Below are positions 36,501 to 48,048 of a DNA stretch of 64,000 bases, one piece after another. The notes below the pieces were generated by a model, which made no database searches, was not told where the DNA came from, and saw only the letters and a list, made by a program, of their open reading frames with translations. This stretch comes from Crotalaria pallida (Eukaryota > Streptophyta > Magnoliopsida > Fabales > Fabaceae): the NCBI GenBank assembly GCA_037953625.1, contig CM075653.1, positions 1,922,001 to 1,986,000 on the forward strand, given 5' to 3'. The first letter of the stretch is position 1, and each line of letters opens with the position of its first letter. A program made the position numbers and the translations under genes.

Positions 36501-36860
36501 TGATAGTCAAATAAGATAATCCTTATGGGGGTGGGTGTGAATGGTCCATAAACTTGTTCTAGGTTTTGTTGTGTCTGTCTGACAGGATTTGTAAGAGGAA
36601 CTTATGGACATATATATAGGTTTGCATTATATGACTATGGGTTGATTTTATTCCTCTTGTCTATGTTGTCAGCTTCTTGGTAATAAAATTGTGAGAAGTT
36701 GAATGCTTGAATCTTGTGACTTGCTCCTCTGAATCTTGTGATGTGTTCCTCACTTGTTAAACATGTGATTAAAGCTGTATATTTTAGGTGCCAATGCACA
36801 ATGCTATTAATGTAACCTCTATTGAGATTTTTATCAGATAAGTCGTTCAAATATTTTTTA

Positions 36861-37130
36861 CTCCCTCTGTCCCTAATTATAAGACTCCTTTGGAAGAATT
36901 TACGTCCATTAAGAAAATGAAATAATTTAGTTAACTGTACTTTTGATAGTAAAATCAGTTTTCAATTTTCCAACCAAAAACAGATAATAAAATAAGTATA
37001 TTTTCTTCTCAATTAAATTATTTATTCATGTGCTTTGAGAGAGTTAAATTGTTCTATTTTCTTGACTCAAGTTTGGAGTATCAATATTCTACTTATTGAA
37101 AAAAGATTATTAGATATAATTGGATAGAAG
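36861..37130. mobile_element. Stowaway-like remnant
   Basis: It begins TACTCCCTCTGTCCCTAATTA and continues AAGACTCC, a typical Stowaway-type end, exactly where similarity between the two E2 gene copies stops. A matching right end was not found, so it is truncated or diverged. Confidence 0.5.
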
Positions 37131-38942
37131 TACAAAAAAAATTTCCTAACATCTTAGAAAAGCTAGGTTAATAGTGCGAGGAAATCCATTTTGAATCAGA
37201 CCACATCAATTATAATATGCAATAGTGCAAGGAAATAGCTTCATGAAAGGAATGGGTAAAATTTGATAGCAAGAAACTAAATATTTATGCATGGCAGAGG
37301 TCACACATCTTCAACTACTTTATAATACAACTACTCTCTAAAAAAATCATTTCTTTTAAAAGTTATTAAAAGGTTCAATTCTCTCTAAAAAAAATACGAT
37401 TTTTATTATTTTTAATAAATTTGATTTTATTTTAATTTAAAAAACGCACATGATGTCACATGGCATGTTACCTATTAACGTGATAAAAATAATGTGACAT
37501 GTTGGTCATATGTCATTTAAGTGAAGAAAGAATAATTTTCAAACATTTGAGTAAAGTTCAAGGACCCAAAGCATTAAAAAAAATTTAAAGGACCAATTTT
37601 AAAAGAGCACTTAAGTTCAAGGACGGAAAACTTTAATAAATCTTTTTAAACAAAATGCTATTACATATAGTGCATAGAAAATGGATTTTATTATAATGTA
37701 TAATCCATTTTTAAAAAATAGGTTATCAACCAATCATATACTGTATGTAAACCTATACCTATAAAAAAAAGCATTCTAATAAGTTCGAAAATCAAACAAC
37801 ATTGCTTCTTATTAGAGTTGATTCTTTGAAAAACCTAGTAACTTATATCTATATAGATCTTGGATTCATTAATCAAACCAAATAGCACATGTCGTGATTG
37901 TTATGTTTATTTTTTTCAATGTAAGTCTTAAGCTGTGTTTTTTTTTAAAACTACTTAAGACGCATGGATATTATATGTATTTTTAATTTTTTTTATTCTC
38001 TATCTTAACTTAAGTTTGGGACAATTTTTTTAAATGTGTTTTATTAACTTTGTGCGATAAATGAAATAAATAATTTTGGTTTTGTGGTTTAAGAAAGCAC
38101 AAAAAATGATTAAAAAATATGTTTGCTATATGCAATTTAACATATAGTTTGTAACGATGTGCACAGTTTTTGGGTAGGTCTTACCATAGAAATCTAGCTA
38201 CATGTGGGGAGTGTAGTTCTTTATTTTAAGCTACTGTAGAATCTAATTTGTTTTCAAATTTGATTTAGTAAAAAAATAAATAAAATAAAATTTAAAATTT
38301 AAAAGATAATCCCAACCGGTCAATCTGAATCTCACTTTGCCATATCTCTACATTATCATCAGGATTTGTGTCCCACGAGAGAAGAAAAGTACTTCTTCAA
38401 GAGAAAATATTAACGATGGATTTTATCACAAAGAATCGAAGACAACTTTATTATGATATTATATAGGGAAATGCTCTATACTACGAAAGTAACATTCGTC
38501 TAACCATACGAACTGTGTTTTTTTTATTTTACCTTTTCAACTCATACCTTTATTGTGTTGTAAGTTTTTCATTGGCCCATAACCAATTCGTAAGTTTGTC
38601 GTGAGCGGTTTCTTCGTGCTATATAGCACTGCTGTATTATATATATTTGTTTTATAGAGACTTAAATAAATAAATAAAATGTATTAATGTATGTAGTAAA
38701 TATTACTTTTGAGGATATGTATAATGGGTCAACTACAATACTAACAATTGTTAACAAATGGTAATTAATTGAAAATCTTCATATAGATTTTGTAATAGTG
38801 TTCATGTTTGGAATTAAAAATTATTTCAATAATTTTCACGGTGGAGTTGTTTATATTGTTGAGTTCTAGAAAAAAGGTCTTGAGCACATCCTTTTATTCC
38901 TAAGTCCTAATGACAAGTATCCTTTTATAATCCAGAGTTGTT
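37131..38942. other. Intergenic, no gene recognised
   Basis: AT-rich sequence without a bounded element. It should contain the promoter of the gene that starts at 38943; a CAG at 38926-38928 just before that start could also be a splice acceptor from an unseen upstream exon. Confidence 0.4.
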
Positions 38943-40254
38943 ATGCATTTCGGTGGAGGATGTTTTGGGATGCCATACGCATGCCCATGTGACAAGTGCT
39001 CCCCACGGGGTGTGGTGGAGAGGATGCTCAACCAAGATGTTGAAAAGGCGAAGATCCTATGCAATAACAAGGATATTACTCACCATGATGTCTCTGAGTA
39101 CATCTTTTTGGCCCAAAGGGGAACGTTGAAGGCACTTCGAGAAAGAAGAATGAGGAGAAATGTAGCTGATGTTGAGACTGCTCCTGGTGACATTGTAGCT
39201 GCTGATGCCCTTGGTGGTAAGTTATCCTATCTATCTATATGTATATGTTGTTCCTCAGTTTTTTAACTTTGAAGATTTCAGGGACTAGTTTGCACCCCGA
39301 GAGTACCTAACCTAACCTAATTATACATCTTTTTGCAGAGAAGGAGGTTACTAATCCTCTGGTTTTGGCACTTGGCTTTCCTGGTAAGTTCATGTCATTT
39401 ATATGTTAGAATTTCAGTTACATAATTTGAGAGGGGTTTTCCTGACATTTATTTGATTTTTTTTCTTTTTAATTTCGTACAAAATAATTTTGTTTATTTT
39501 ATTTTAATTTAATTTTGTTTCTTCCACAGAGGTTGAAGCTCTTAGGCATCCTCGTCCTGCTGGTTTTGCTGGTAAGTTTAAATTCTTAGTGTCTGATCAT
39601 TAATACATAATTTCCTTATGTTCCTTCCTTATGTTCCTTAACAAAAAAGCATCTTTCCTTCGCCATATTTATAATATTTTTGTGTAGCTTCTGCAGAGGG
39701 AGACAAAGCTTTTAACCCTGCTGCCGACAACCTTTTGGAACTCGGCTTTCCGGGTATGTTAATTTAGAATTAGTCCCTTTTTATCTTTTCTTTATATTTT
39801 CTTTGTGCATTATTTTTACTATTTCTCTAACTTTTTTTTTCTTTCTATTTCTGTGTTTAAGTGACTTCAGCAGAAGATGGCAAACTTCGCAACCCAGTTG
39901 ATCAAACTGGTAGGAAGCGGAAGATTGATGAAATTCAAGGCCTAACTAGCTCCAGTTAAGTTTTAACTTAGTGTACTCATTGTTTATTGTTGTTGCTTGT
40001 ATCACCTCCAACAAGTACTTTTTGATTGCGTTTCTTCTATTTGTTATTTATTTCTATGGCCCTTGCAGAAAGGTTGAAAGGAGTGACACCCTCTTGGAGT
40101 AGAGGAACGCAAACTGATTTTGATGGCAAGTTTACTTACTCTTCTATGTGTCAATGTGTCGTGAATATGTTTTACTACATTTTTTAACTTTCTACCACCT
40201 ATTTTGCTTGCAGATGTTGGTGGTTCTAGGCTGCATAGATGGACTTCACTTTAG
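38943..40254 (+). CDS. Unrecognised 205-aa protein with Cys cluster and repeated exons
   Basis: Seven exons assemble in one frame: 38943-39216, 39339-39383, 39530-39571, 39688-39753, 39862-39954, 40069-40125, 40214-40254, totalling 618 nt and 205 aa. All six introns interrupt codons in phase 1, so the middle exons are symmetrical and can be gained or lost without a frameshift. Intron 6 has a GC donor (GATG/GCAAG), the rest GT. The N-terminus has a cysteine cluster, CFGMPYACPCDKC, then ITHHDVSEYIFLAQRG, faintly like the transposase-associated domain of CACTA elements. Residues 92-157 repeat the theme NPxxxxLxLGFP (NPLVLALGFP, NPAADNLLELGFP, then NPVDQTG), one per exon or two. A basic GRKRKIDEI and KRLKG follow. 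No transmembrane segment is seen. I do not recognise the family. An upstream exon ending at the CAG before 38929 is possible. It lies between the two E2 copies, same strand. Confidence 0.7.
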
Positions 40255-40298
40255 TTTCTTGCTGGTGGTTCTAGGCTGCATAGATGGACTTCACTTTA
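40219..40298. repeat. 35-bp direct repeat across the stop codon of the 205-aa gene
   Basis: The 35 bp at 40219-40253 (starting GGTGGTTCTAGGCTGCATAG) are repeated perfectly at 40264-40298, 45 bp downstream. The first copy encodes the last residues GGSRLHRWTSL and the stop; the second is in the 3' UTR. Identity suggests a recent slippage or repair event. Confidence 0.95.
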
Positions 40299-41116
40299 TT
40301 TTCTTTCTATGATGATATTTTTGAGCGGTTGAATTATGTAATTAAGCTATGTATTTTTTTGGCATTGAGTTATTCTCCGCTTTTTTGGTATGAAGGTTTT
40401 AAGCAGTAGATAGCTAAACTGATACTGCTTGGATATTTATCATCAAAGCTCTTCTTATATGTAAATGGATTGGTATGAACTCAACCTACATAGGTAGGCC
40501 GTAATTGTTTTTTGATGTTAAGGGTGGCCTCTTCCATCCTCTTATAACTATTATCTAGGAATAGAAAGAGTATTAGAAGAGACTAAGCACAACTTTCTGT
40601 CAACTTTTCATTATTTCACGTGGAAGAGAATATTAATTTATTTCTTTCCCCTTCTTCTCTTAGTTTCATTCAACTCTGGCCTCTGCTTTACCAAGTTGAT
40701 CAGCTTGGAAAAAAGCATTACTGATTTAAATTCGTGTCCATGCATTATTACTCTTGGACCGTAGTTTCGTCATAAATTTCTCTTGCCCTTTATAAGACGT
40801 GACTCACCAAGTCACCTACTAGTATTATTTCAATTCTTTTGTGTCGCATTCTCAAGAGCAGGTCTGTTGGTTACTGTTGGAGATTCTCGACCTGGTGAAA
40901 CATCATTGATTCTTGTACTACTCCTGGTGGAAAAGCCCACTGTATATTGGTCTTAGAAATTTAAAAACAATGTCAAATTTCATTTTCTTAAGAAGCTATG
41001 ACAAATACTATTTCTTGATTGTTTCTTTTCCAAGGAAGATTTTCATCTCATTACAAATGGGTGTTTTGTGCTGAAGGGATAGAATAAAAACATCATCCAA
41101 CCCAACCTTTGTAACT
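40299..41116. other. 3' flank of the 205-aa gene and intergenic DNA
   Basis: No gene or bounded transposon was seen. This stretch directly precedes the second E2 copy and is unrelated to the DNA preceding the first copy, so the second copy lacks the original UTR exon and promoter. Confidence 0.5.
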
Positions 41117-43710
41117 GAATAAAAAATGGTGGTTGCCTTTTCCACTATTTACGGAAGTGTGGTTCCTTCCTCATTGTGATTTTCTTTGTTTTATCTTCAA
41201 TTTATTTAATGTTGTAGGTATGTTGCTACAGGTGACAAAATTTACTTCGAGAATTGTAAAAGAAAAAAATTTACCATATAGGAAGGCCTCGTTCTTGATT
41301 CTGTTCAGAACTCGCTGGATGGCAGAGAAATCGTGCATCAAGCGCCTTCAGAAGGAATATAGAGCTCTTTGTAAGGTACATACTCTTTCTTTTCTTTAAA
41401 TTTGTGTTGCACTGTTTATCTTTATTCACATTTTCATAGGCTCACATATCGTGTTTAATTACAGTCATTTACTATGCTTGTTAGTTGTTACGGTATGTTT
41501 TGCATTTCTGCTGTGGTCCATTGCTTGGGCATTCGTAGAACAGTTGATTTGAACTTTGCCTTTATTCTCTTATAAAAAAAGATAAGCAATGGTTATTAAA
41601 AAATATTGTCAACTGGATAGTACTTATTTAATGTTGAATTTTCAGGAGCCAGTTTCCCACGTTGTGGCTCGTCCTTCGCCAAATGATATTCTTGAGTTGC
41701 GTAAGTTTTTTTTTTTTTTTTTAATATACTGTTACCTCTTCTTATTTTGTTTAGCTGAATGGTCCTGCCAAAAATTTTAATAGCAGACTTTAATCAGCTG
41801 ATATGTTGGTGCTATCAGCTACTTTTTTTAATTTGTTTGTTAGGGAGTGGTTGATTCTTGATACCAATCTTGTTTTCTGTTAATATCTCAGATTACGTGT
41901 TGGAGGGAAGCAAAGGAACTCGTTTTGCAGGTTTATTAATCTAGCAATGTGTCATTGACTATTGACATTTCACGTGTTGTCCTATTGTGCTTTGTCTTTA
42001 TGAAATATCCAAATTTATGAATTGCTATATCTATTTATGTAGGATTTATTTTTTGTTTGTCTTACTGTTAGGTGGATATTACTATGGAAAGATCAAATTT
42101 CCTCCTGAATATCCATATAAGCCTCCTGGAATCAGGTGGTCCTTCTTGTCATGGTTTCTTTTTATGTTAAATTCAATTATATTGCTTATCAATATATTGC
42201 TTTCTATCATATAGCATGACTACACCTAATGGGCGGTTCATGACACAGAAAAAGATCTGCTTGTCTATGAGTGATTGTAAGTTCTTTTACCTTTTCAAGC
42301 ACAAATTGATTCGTATCATAAGCCATTAGCCAACACGTTTTATTACTATAATTTAATAATTTAATTAATATTCTTGTGGGTTTTGCAGTTCATCCAGAAA
42401 GTTGGAATCCTATGTGGTCTGTATCAAGGTCAGATTGATTCAAGTTATTAAATTAAGTTCCTTCTTTTACATTAGTCTGGTCTGTTTTAGATTTGTCCTT
42501 TTGGCTTTCGAAATGTGGTTATATGGCTTTGCAATTGGCATCTTAAGTCAGTGTACATTATTACTTCATAGCTCAGTACTGATATTTCCAATTTATCGTT
42601 ACTTACAGGGCTGCTTTCATTCATGGCGAGTATGTTATAGCTTCTTCATATTCTAATTAAGTTAAAGTTTTATTTTTTCCTGGTGAGTTCTCCTATGATT
42701 TTTTAGTCAGAAGATATTTGTTATGTCTCGTCTAGCACGCTTTAGGGCTTGCTAATAGAATCCATTTAGTACCACCCTATATAATTTACGGCCTATATGG
42801 TTGATAATTTGCCGTGTATGTGGTGCTTTCCTGAGAACTTTTAGCATTTGATGTGCTTACTCTTTTGCAGATGGACAATAATCCAACAACCGGCAGTGTG
42901 AACATCACTACTGCCGAGAAGCAGCGTCTAGCAAAATCTTCCCTTGCTTTCAATTGCAAGAAGTAAGTTGCTGTCGAACCCTACTATTCAAATATTCATG
43001 ATAGAAGCTGGCTTCTCAGCGATTGTTATTTGTTAATTTCACTATTAATTCTTGTCTGCTTTTTTAACTTTCTGTGCAGTGCAACATTCCGGAAAATGTT
43101 CCCTGAGTATGTGGAGAAGTACAACGAACAGCAGCAACTTGCTGCTGCTTCTGAGCAGGTGTCACCAGAGATGCCTAATGACGAAAACACAAGGCCAGTT
43201 TTGGAAAAGGTTTTAGATTCAGCGGAGGGCATGGAAAGAGTAGAGGGGTTGAAGGATGTGAGAAGGAACAAAAAGCAAGCCTTTCCAACTTGGATGATGT
43301 TCTTACTATTGTCCATCTTTGGGGTGGTAATGGCATTGCCTCTGCTTCAGCTTTGATGATAGTCAAATAAGATAATCCTTATGGGGGTGGGTGTGAATGG
43401 TCCATAAACTTGTTCTAGGTTTTGTTGTGTCTGTCTGACAGGATTTGTAAGAGGGACGTATATATAGTTTTGCATTATATGATCTAGGTTGATTTTATTC
43501 CTCTTGTCTATGTTGTCAGCTTCTTGGTAATAAAATGGTGAGAAGTTGAATGCTTGAATCTTGTGACTTGCTCCTCTGAATCTTGTGATATGTTCCTCAC
43601 TTGTTACACATGTGATTAAAGCTGTATATTTCAGGTGCCAATGCACAATGCTATTAATTTAACCTCTATTGAGATTTTTGTCATAAAAGTCATCCAAATA
43701 TTTTTTATAA
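41117..43710 (+). repeat. Right copy of the segmental duplication (pair at 33950-36860)
   Basis: Direct copy of the left E2 gene segment from within the 5'-UTR intron through the 3' flank. Differences are scattered substitutions, short indels, and absence of the 173-bp MITE. Confidence 0.93.
41319..43356 (+). pseudogene. Second UBC34-type gene copy, splice-defective
   Basis: Exons corresponding to the intact copy are 41319-41375, 41646-41700, 41892-41930, 42072-42135, 42215-42276, 42389-42428, 42871-42962 and 43080-43356. Exon 7 is damaged: a deletion removes the acceptor (the left copy has ATGCAG before CATACTTACAGG; here TTATCG runs straight into TTACTTACAGG, near 42598). The exon's donor is also changed from GTGAG to GCGAG (42628). 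Using the internal ACAG, or skipping the exon, shifts the frame. Missense changes hit conserved positions: Trp37 to Leu in ILEWH, Glu45 to Lys and Pro48 to Arg in GSEGTPFAGG. The active-site cysteine and tail anchor are kept. The copy has no counterpart of the first UTR exon or promoter. It is most likely a pseudogene. Confidence 0.85.
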
Positions 43711-44898
43711 TATTTTACACGGTTGGATGGTTCATCTGAGAACATGTATTTAAATCTCGGCTGCTTTCTCCTTCCTCGCTTTAAAAAAAATAAAAATTTC
43801 CCATAATTTTTCTTAAGAATAATATTATTAATCTAAAATTTGTTGACCAGCGAATTCTTAAAAAAAAAAAAAAAAAACGAAATGTGGTTACTTCATGAAC
43901 AATGAATAGTAGGTACAACGAATTAAATCATTGTAGTATTCTACCTCACTACAATTATTGAAACCTAAAAATTATGATGATTTGTTGCTCTACATAATAG
44001 CCTTAGAATTCAAGTGTCATTATTTTTGGTTTTTTCTTTTTCCTTTTTTTTGCCCTAGTTTCCTTTTGGCATTAATAGCCAAATTGTTTGGTTCTTTTTG
44101 TTTTTGTTATGTGAACCGTGATTAGTTTTGTAACAAAAAAAAATTGTGTTTTTGTTTTTGTTTCACTACGCAAACGCCAACCATCTTCATCTTTCACAGT
44201 GAGTAATGACTAAATTTTTTTTTCAATTAAAAAATCAAAGAATTTTTGTTTTTGTTCTGTAAACCGCATTTGGATCTATAACGACGAGGTTGGGATGATG
44301 GGGCTCAGACGACGGAGCTGATAGTGCGACACTGGGATGACTGCTCTAGCTAGGGCGGTGAAGGAATTAAAAGGGGACATACCCGTCTATAAGGGGACAT
44401 ACCGGCCCGCAGGCCCGAACCCGACCGGGTTTACCCGACCTGAATCCGACCAAGCTGGGCTAAATAGCCCGGGTTGAATAAATAGCATATTTTAAGGAGC
44501 CCGAGCCCTAAGATTTTTCGGGCTTTTCGGCCCGACCCGGCTGGCCTGGCCCATTTTGACAGCTCTACTCGACAGCAAACTCGAACCTGTCCTATTTATA
44601 GACGGGTCTGTCCCCTTTTAAACGAGTATGACCTAACCCGAACCGAGCCCGTCGGGTAGGGTCGGACCAGCGGGTTAGGTCGTGTCTTTCTCACCCCTAC
44701 TTAAAAGGGCTTGCTTCCTCCTTAGTCGGTTCAGGTCGGACCCGCGGGTTGGGCTAGGTCTTACTCACTCTTGCTTAAAATGGCTAGCTTCCTCCCTAGC
44801 TAAAAGTGACCACAAATTTAACCTAATAATTGCGGATCTCTATTCTCACCTAACCTCACATTTATCTGTGAATTCAATGCTCCTAATTATGTGGATTA
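43711..44898. other. Intergenic with GC-rich hAT-like remnant
   Basis: No gene was seen. From about 44395 to 44560 GGCCCG/GCCCGACC-rich words and the end TTTTGACAGCTCTA resemble the MITE at 27775-28291 (reversed TAGAACTGTCAAAA), suggesting a related truncated element. Repeats of the words GGGTTAGG and ACCTAACCCG follow up to 44780. Confidence 0.4.
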
Positions 44899-46443
44899 TG
44901 TTTTGATGATGACAAAATAATTAACAAATCATGCCTTGAAGATATTGCAACATCAACATCAACAAGAAGTCAAGAAAAGAAGACAAGTGCCCAATCATTC
45001 TCAATCAAATATTAATTGTAAATTTCTAATTTATGTTGAGAGTGGTTGAGAGTGGGTAGAAATAGTTAGTCTCTTCTAGGAATAAATTTTTATATGTTTA
45101 TTAAGTTGAGATTGACCAAAAATTAATACTTGAGAGGAAAAATAAAATTGAAAAATAATTTTTCCCATATCTGATCAAAATACTCGAGTATTTTGAAAAA
45201 GACTCGAGTATACACTCGAGTATTTGTAGAAAAACTCGAGTATTTGTGCCAGGTCAGCAATTATGACCGTTAGTCTTGTTCGTGCACCAATTCACTCGTG
45301 ACCGACCAAAAAGACTCGAGTTTTTACCAAAAGACTCGAGTATTTTTGTCCAGTCAGCAAAAATGAACGTTGGAGAAACTCAAAAACCCAATTGAGGGCA
45401 TTTGAGTCTCATCCAACCCCAAGAGAGAATTCAGAACCTTATTGTAAAATTTCTCTTTGAATTTGTGCAAGAACAAACAAGACAACAACACATTATTGAT
45501 CACAAGCTTTCATAATTTCCTTTTCTCAAGTGTTAATTACCAAAAAGCTCAACTTCTCAATCATATTGTCATTTTATTCCAAGTTGAGTTTTAGGCCTCA
45601 ATTCTTACATTGAGCTGTGCTTATTTGTGCTAATCCATTGTGAGATTAGTAATACACATACAAAAAGCTTGATTATTCAAAGTCTTGGATTGTTCCCAAG
45701 CAAACCCTAAGTGGCTTAGGGTGTTGGAAGTCTTGAGAGGTTCTCAAGCACAAGACTAGGAGGTTCCTAGCCCGGTGGAGTTTCTTGAAGGGAGTTCAAG
45801 GAAGCTTTGTGAAGAGTTCTTCAATCACCGGAATCAAATTGGGGTAGAAATCAAGAGTTTGGTACACTCTTGAAAGGGTTAGGTTGAGTGAGGTCATTCT
45901 CAAGCAATCCTTTGTAATTTCTAACAATTTGATTATTAGTAGAAACTCCTAAGTGATTAGGAGGACTGGATGTAGCTCATTGTTGGAGTGAACCAGGATA
46001 AAATTGCTTGAGTGTTGGTTTATTGCTTTTAATATACTTTCTAGCTCAATAGACTTAAGTCATTTCAATCAATTAGGATTTATACAATTAGGTAGCAAGT
46101 TCAAGGAATCTTTGTGTTTAAAAGTTATTTAGATTGCTTGCTATTCTGTTGGATAAGTTCCTGTTTATTATTGAATTGATTTGAGTTAAATTGTTGAATT
46201 TTCGTTTCTGGTTTTTCCCATATCTGATAGGAAAAACTCGAGTATTTCAGAAAAGACTCGAGTTGTTCATCACTGAAAAACTCGAGTATTTCACAAAAGA
46301 CTCGAGTATTTTGTGTCTGATTGCAGAAAATTCAGTCTTAGCTCCATTCTTCAATTATCAATCGAAATATTTGGTATTAGTGCTTCAAAATACTATTCAC
46401 CCCCCCTCTAGTATTTGCTTAGCCCGCTTGTTGGTTTCCAACA
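44899..46443 (+). mobile_element. 5' LTR of a Ty1/copia retrotransposon
   Basis: It starts TGTTTTGATGATGACAAAA, a start known from SIRE/Maximus-type copia LTRs, and ends CCAACA right before a primer-binding site. The length of about 1.55 kb fits that group. Ten CTCGAG-centred words of the form ACTCGAGTATTT occur in two clusters (45180-45345 and 46230-46312). No 3' LTR is present in the window. Confidence 0.75.
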
Positions 46444-46445
46444 AG

Positions 46446-46460
46446 TGGTATCAGAGCTCG
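46446..46460 (+). other. Primer-binding site, initiator tRNA-Met
   Basis: TGGTATCAGAGC begins two bases after the LTR end and is the standard complement to the 3' end of plant initiator tRNA-Met, the usual primer of copia elements. Confidence 0.9.
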
Positions 46461-46514
46461 GTCGAAAGATCGAGTGTAACAACTTTTTCGAAAAAGATCC
46501 TTTTTGGAAACTAA

Positions 46515-47648
46515 ATGGGCTCTAGCAATAACTTTGGTGGAGAAGGAGCTTCAATAAACCGTCCTCCACTATTTAATGGTGAAGGATATGTTTATTGGAA
46601 AACTCGCATGAAAGTTTTTATTGAAGCAATTGATATGGATATTTGGGATGCAATTGAAAATGGTCCTTTCATTCCCAAAAAGAAAATAAATGATGAAATT
46701 GTTGAAATTCCAAGGAGTAGTTGGAATGATGATGAAAAGAGAAAAGTCTCATTTGATTTAAAAGCTAAAAACATCATCTTTTCGGCTCTATCCCATGATG
46801 AATTTTATAGAGTTTCCCAATGTAAATCGGCAAAAGAAATGTGGGATACTTTGCAAGTCACACATGAGGGAACAAGTGAGGTTAGAGATGCAAGATTGAA
46901 TTCTCTAACTCACGAATATGAATTGTTCCACATGTTGCCAAATGAAACCATTAGTGACTTGCAAAAGCGATTCTCTCACATTGTTAATCATTTGATTTCC
47001 TTGGGAAAAGTATTTCGCAATGGTGAAACTACTAACAAAATTCTAAGATGTCTTGATAGGAGTTGGCAACCCAAGGTAACCGCCATCAAGGAATCAAGAG
47101 ACATAAATAGCATGGACTTAGCCACTTTGTTTGGCAAACTCCAAGAGCATGAGATGGAGCTTACAAGACTTGGGATGCATGAGGAATCGGACAAAAAGAA
47201 AAAGAGCATAGCACTCAAAGCTTCAACCAAAGCTACAAAAGAAGTTGAAGAATGCTCTACAAGTGGAGATTCCGATGGTGAACCAAATCAAGAAGAATTT
47301 GGGATGTTTGTGAAAAGATTCAACAAATTCTTCAAAGGGAAGAAAGGTGGATCTTCATCCAATTTCAAGAGAACCAAAGACTCCAAACAAAGAGAAAAGA
47401 GTACCAATGATGGAGTTAAGTGTCATGAATGTGGAGGGGTTGGTCACATAAGAATGGAATGTGCCACATTCTTGAAGAAGAATGACAAGAAGACCCAAGA
47501 GACCAAAGGGAAGCGTGCATACATTGTTTGGGATGCACCGGAGAAGAGCAAGTGGCGTTTCTTCTCTGCGTTTCTTCTCTGCGTTTCTTCTTCTCCTCTT
47601 GCTCTCTGTTCTGTTAGCTACTTGGCTTTCAATTTAATCAGAGTATAG
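46515..47648 (+). CDS. gag: Copia gag polyprotein, 3'-truncated
   Basis: Gag packages element RNA into virus-like particles. The frame starts 69 bp after the primer-binding site and encodes PPLFNGEGYVYWKTRMKVFI near residue 17, then a UBN2-type gag domain (AKEMWDTLQVTHEGTSEVRDA, NETISDLQKRF). A lysine-rich linker follows, and a zinc knuckle C303-x2-C-x4-H-x4-C316 (CHECGGVGHIRMEC). After AYIVWDAPEKSKW, near 47548, similarity to gag/pol stops and the frame runs into a CGTTTCTTCTCTG 13-bp tandem repeat. Protease, integrase and RT are missing. The surviving gag frame has no internal stop, so the insertion may be fairly young. Confidence 0.85.
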   Translation: MGSSNNFGGEGASINRPPLFNGEGYVYWKTRMKVFIEAIDMDIWDAIENGPFIPKKKINDEIVEIPRSSWNDDEKRKVSFDLKAKNIIFSALSHDEFYRVSQCKSAKEMWDTLQVTHEGTSEVRDARLNSLTHEYELFHMLPNETISDLQKRFSHIVNHLISLGKVFRNGETTNKILRCLDRSWQPKVTAIKESRDINSMDLATLFGKLQEHEMELTRLGMHEESDKKKKSIALKASTKATKEVEECSTSGDSDGEPNQEEFGMFVKRFNKFFKGKKGGSSSNFKRTKDSKQREKSTNDGVKCHECGGVGHIRMECATFLKKNDKKTQETKGKRAYIVWDAPEKSKWRFFSAFLLCVSSSPLALCSVSYLAFNLIRV

Positions 47649-47742
47649 TTTGTTTTTTTTTTAATTAAAAAAAATAGAGCCACATGGCATTGTTTAAGTG
47701 GACACAGGAAACTAGTTATCTCGAGATACTTTATTCTGTTAA

Positions 47743-47806
47743 GATATATATATATATATATATATATATTATGAAAATGAGTTATCGCATATTAGCAAAT
47801 TCATAC

Positions 47807-47840
<34 letters not shown>
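47743..47840. repeat. Two (TA)n microsatellites
   Basis: TA runs lie at about 47743-47769 and 47813-47838, joined by an AT-rich segment. An ATTATGAAAATGAGT(T/C)A(T/C)C word occurs twice nearby (47768 and 47861), suggesting a local duplication. Confidence 0.9.
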
Positions 47841-47843
<3 letters not shown>

Positions 47844-48048
47844 TATATATATTAATATGTATTATGAAAATGAGTCACCACATATAAAATATATATTAAA
47901 AAATAAGTTTTTTTTTTAAGAGGGCAATCGACACATTTTACTCATTGAAATTTTTTAGCACACCATGTATAGTGAGGCTCATCTTCACATGGTCTACTTT
48001 TATGTAACTCAAACTATTTTTAACAAAATAATATTAGAGCACGAGCTT

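Larger units (their letters stand above)
33950..36860 (+). repeat. Left copy of a segmental duplication (pair at 41117-43710)
   Basis: From AAAAATGGTGGTTGCC to CAAATATTTTTTA the sequence matches 41117-43710 nearly base for base, introns and 3' flank included, in direct orientation with about 7.2 kb offset. The left copy carries an extra 173-bp MITE. Similarity starts inside the 5'-UTR intron, so the first UTR exon and promoter are not part of the duplicated unit. Confidence 0.93.

Noticed and set aside
36200..36510. Minus-strand and alternative-frame ORFs over the last E2 exon
   Set aside because: Shadows of the UBC34 exon; repeated identically in the second copy.
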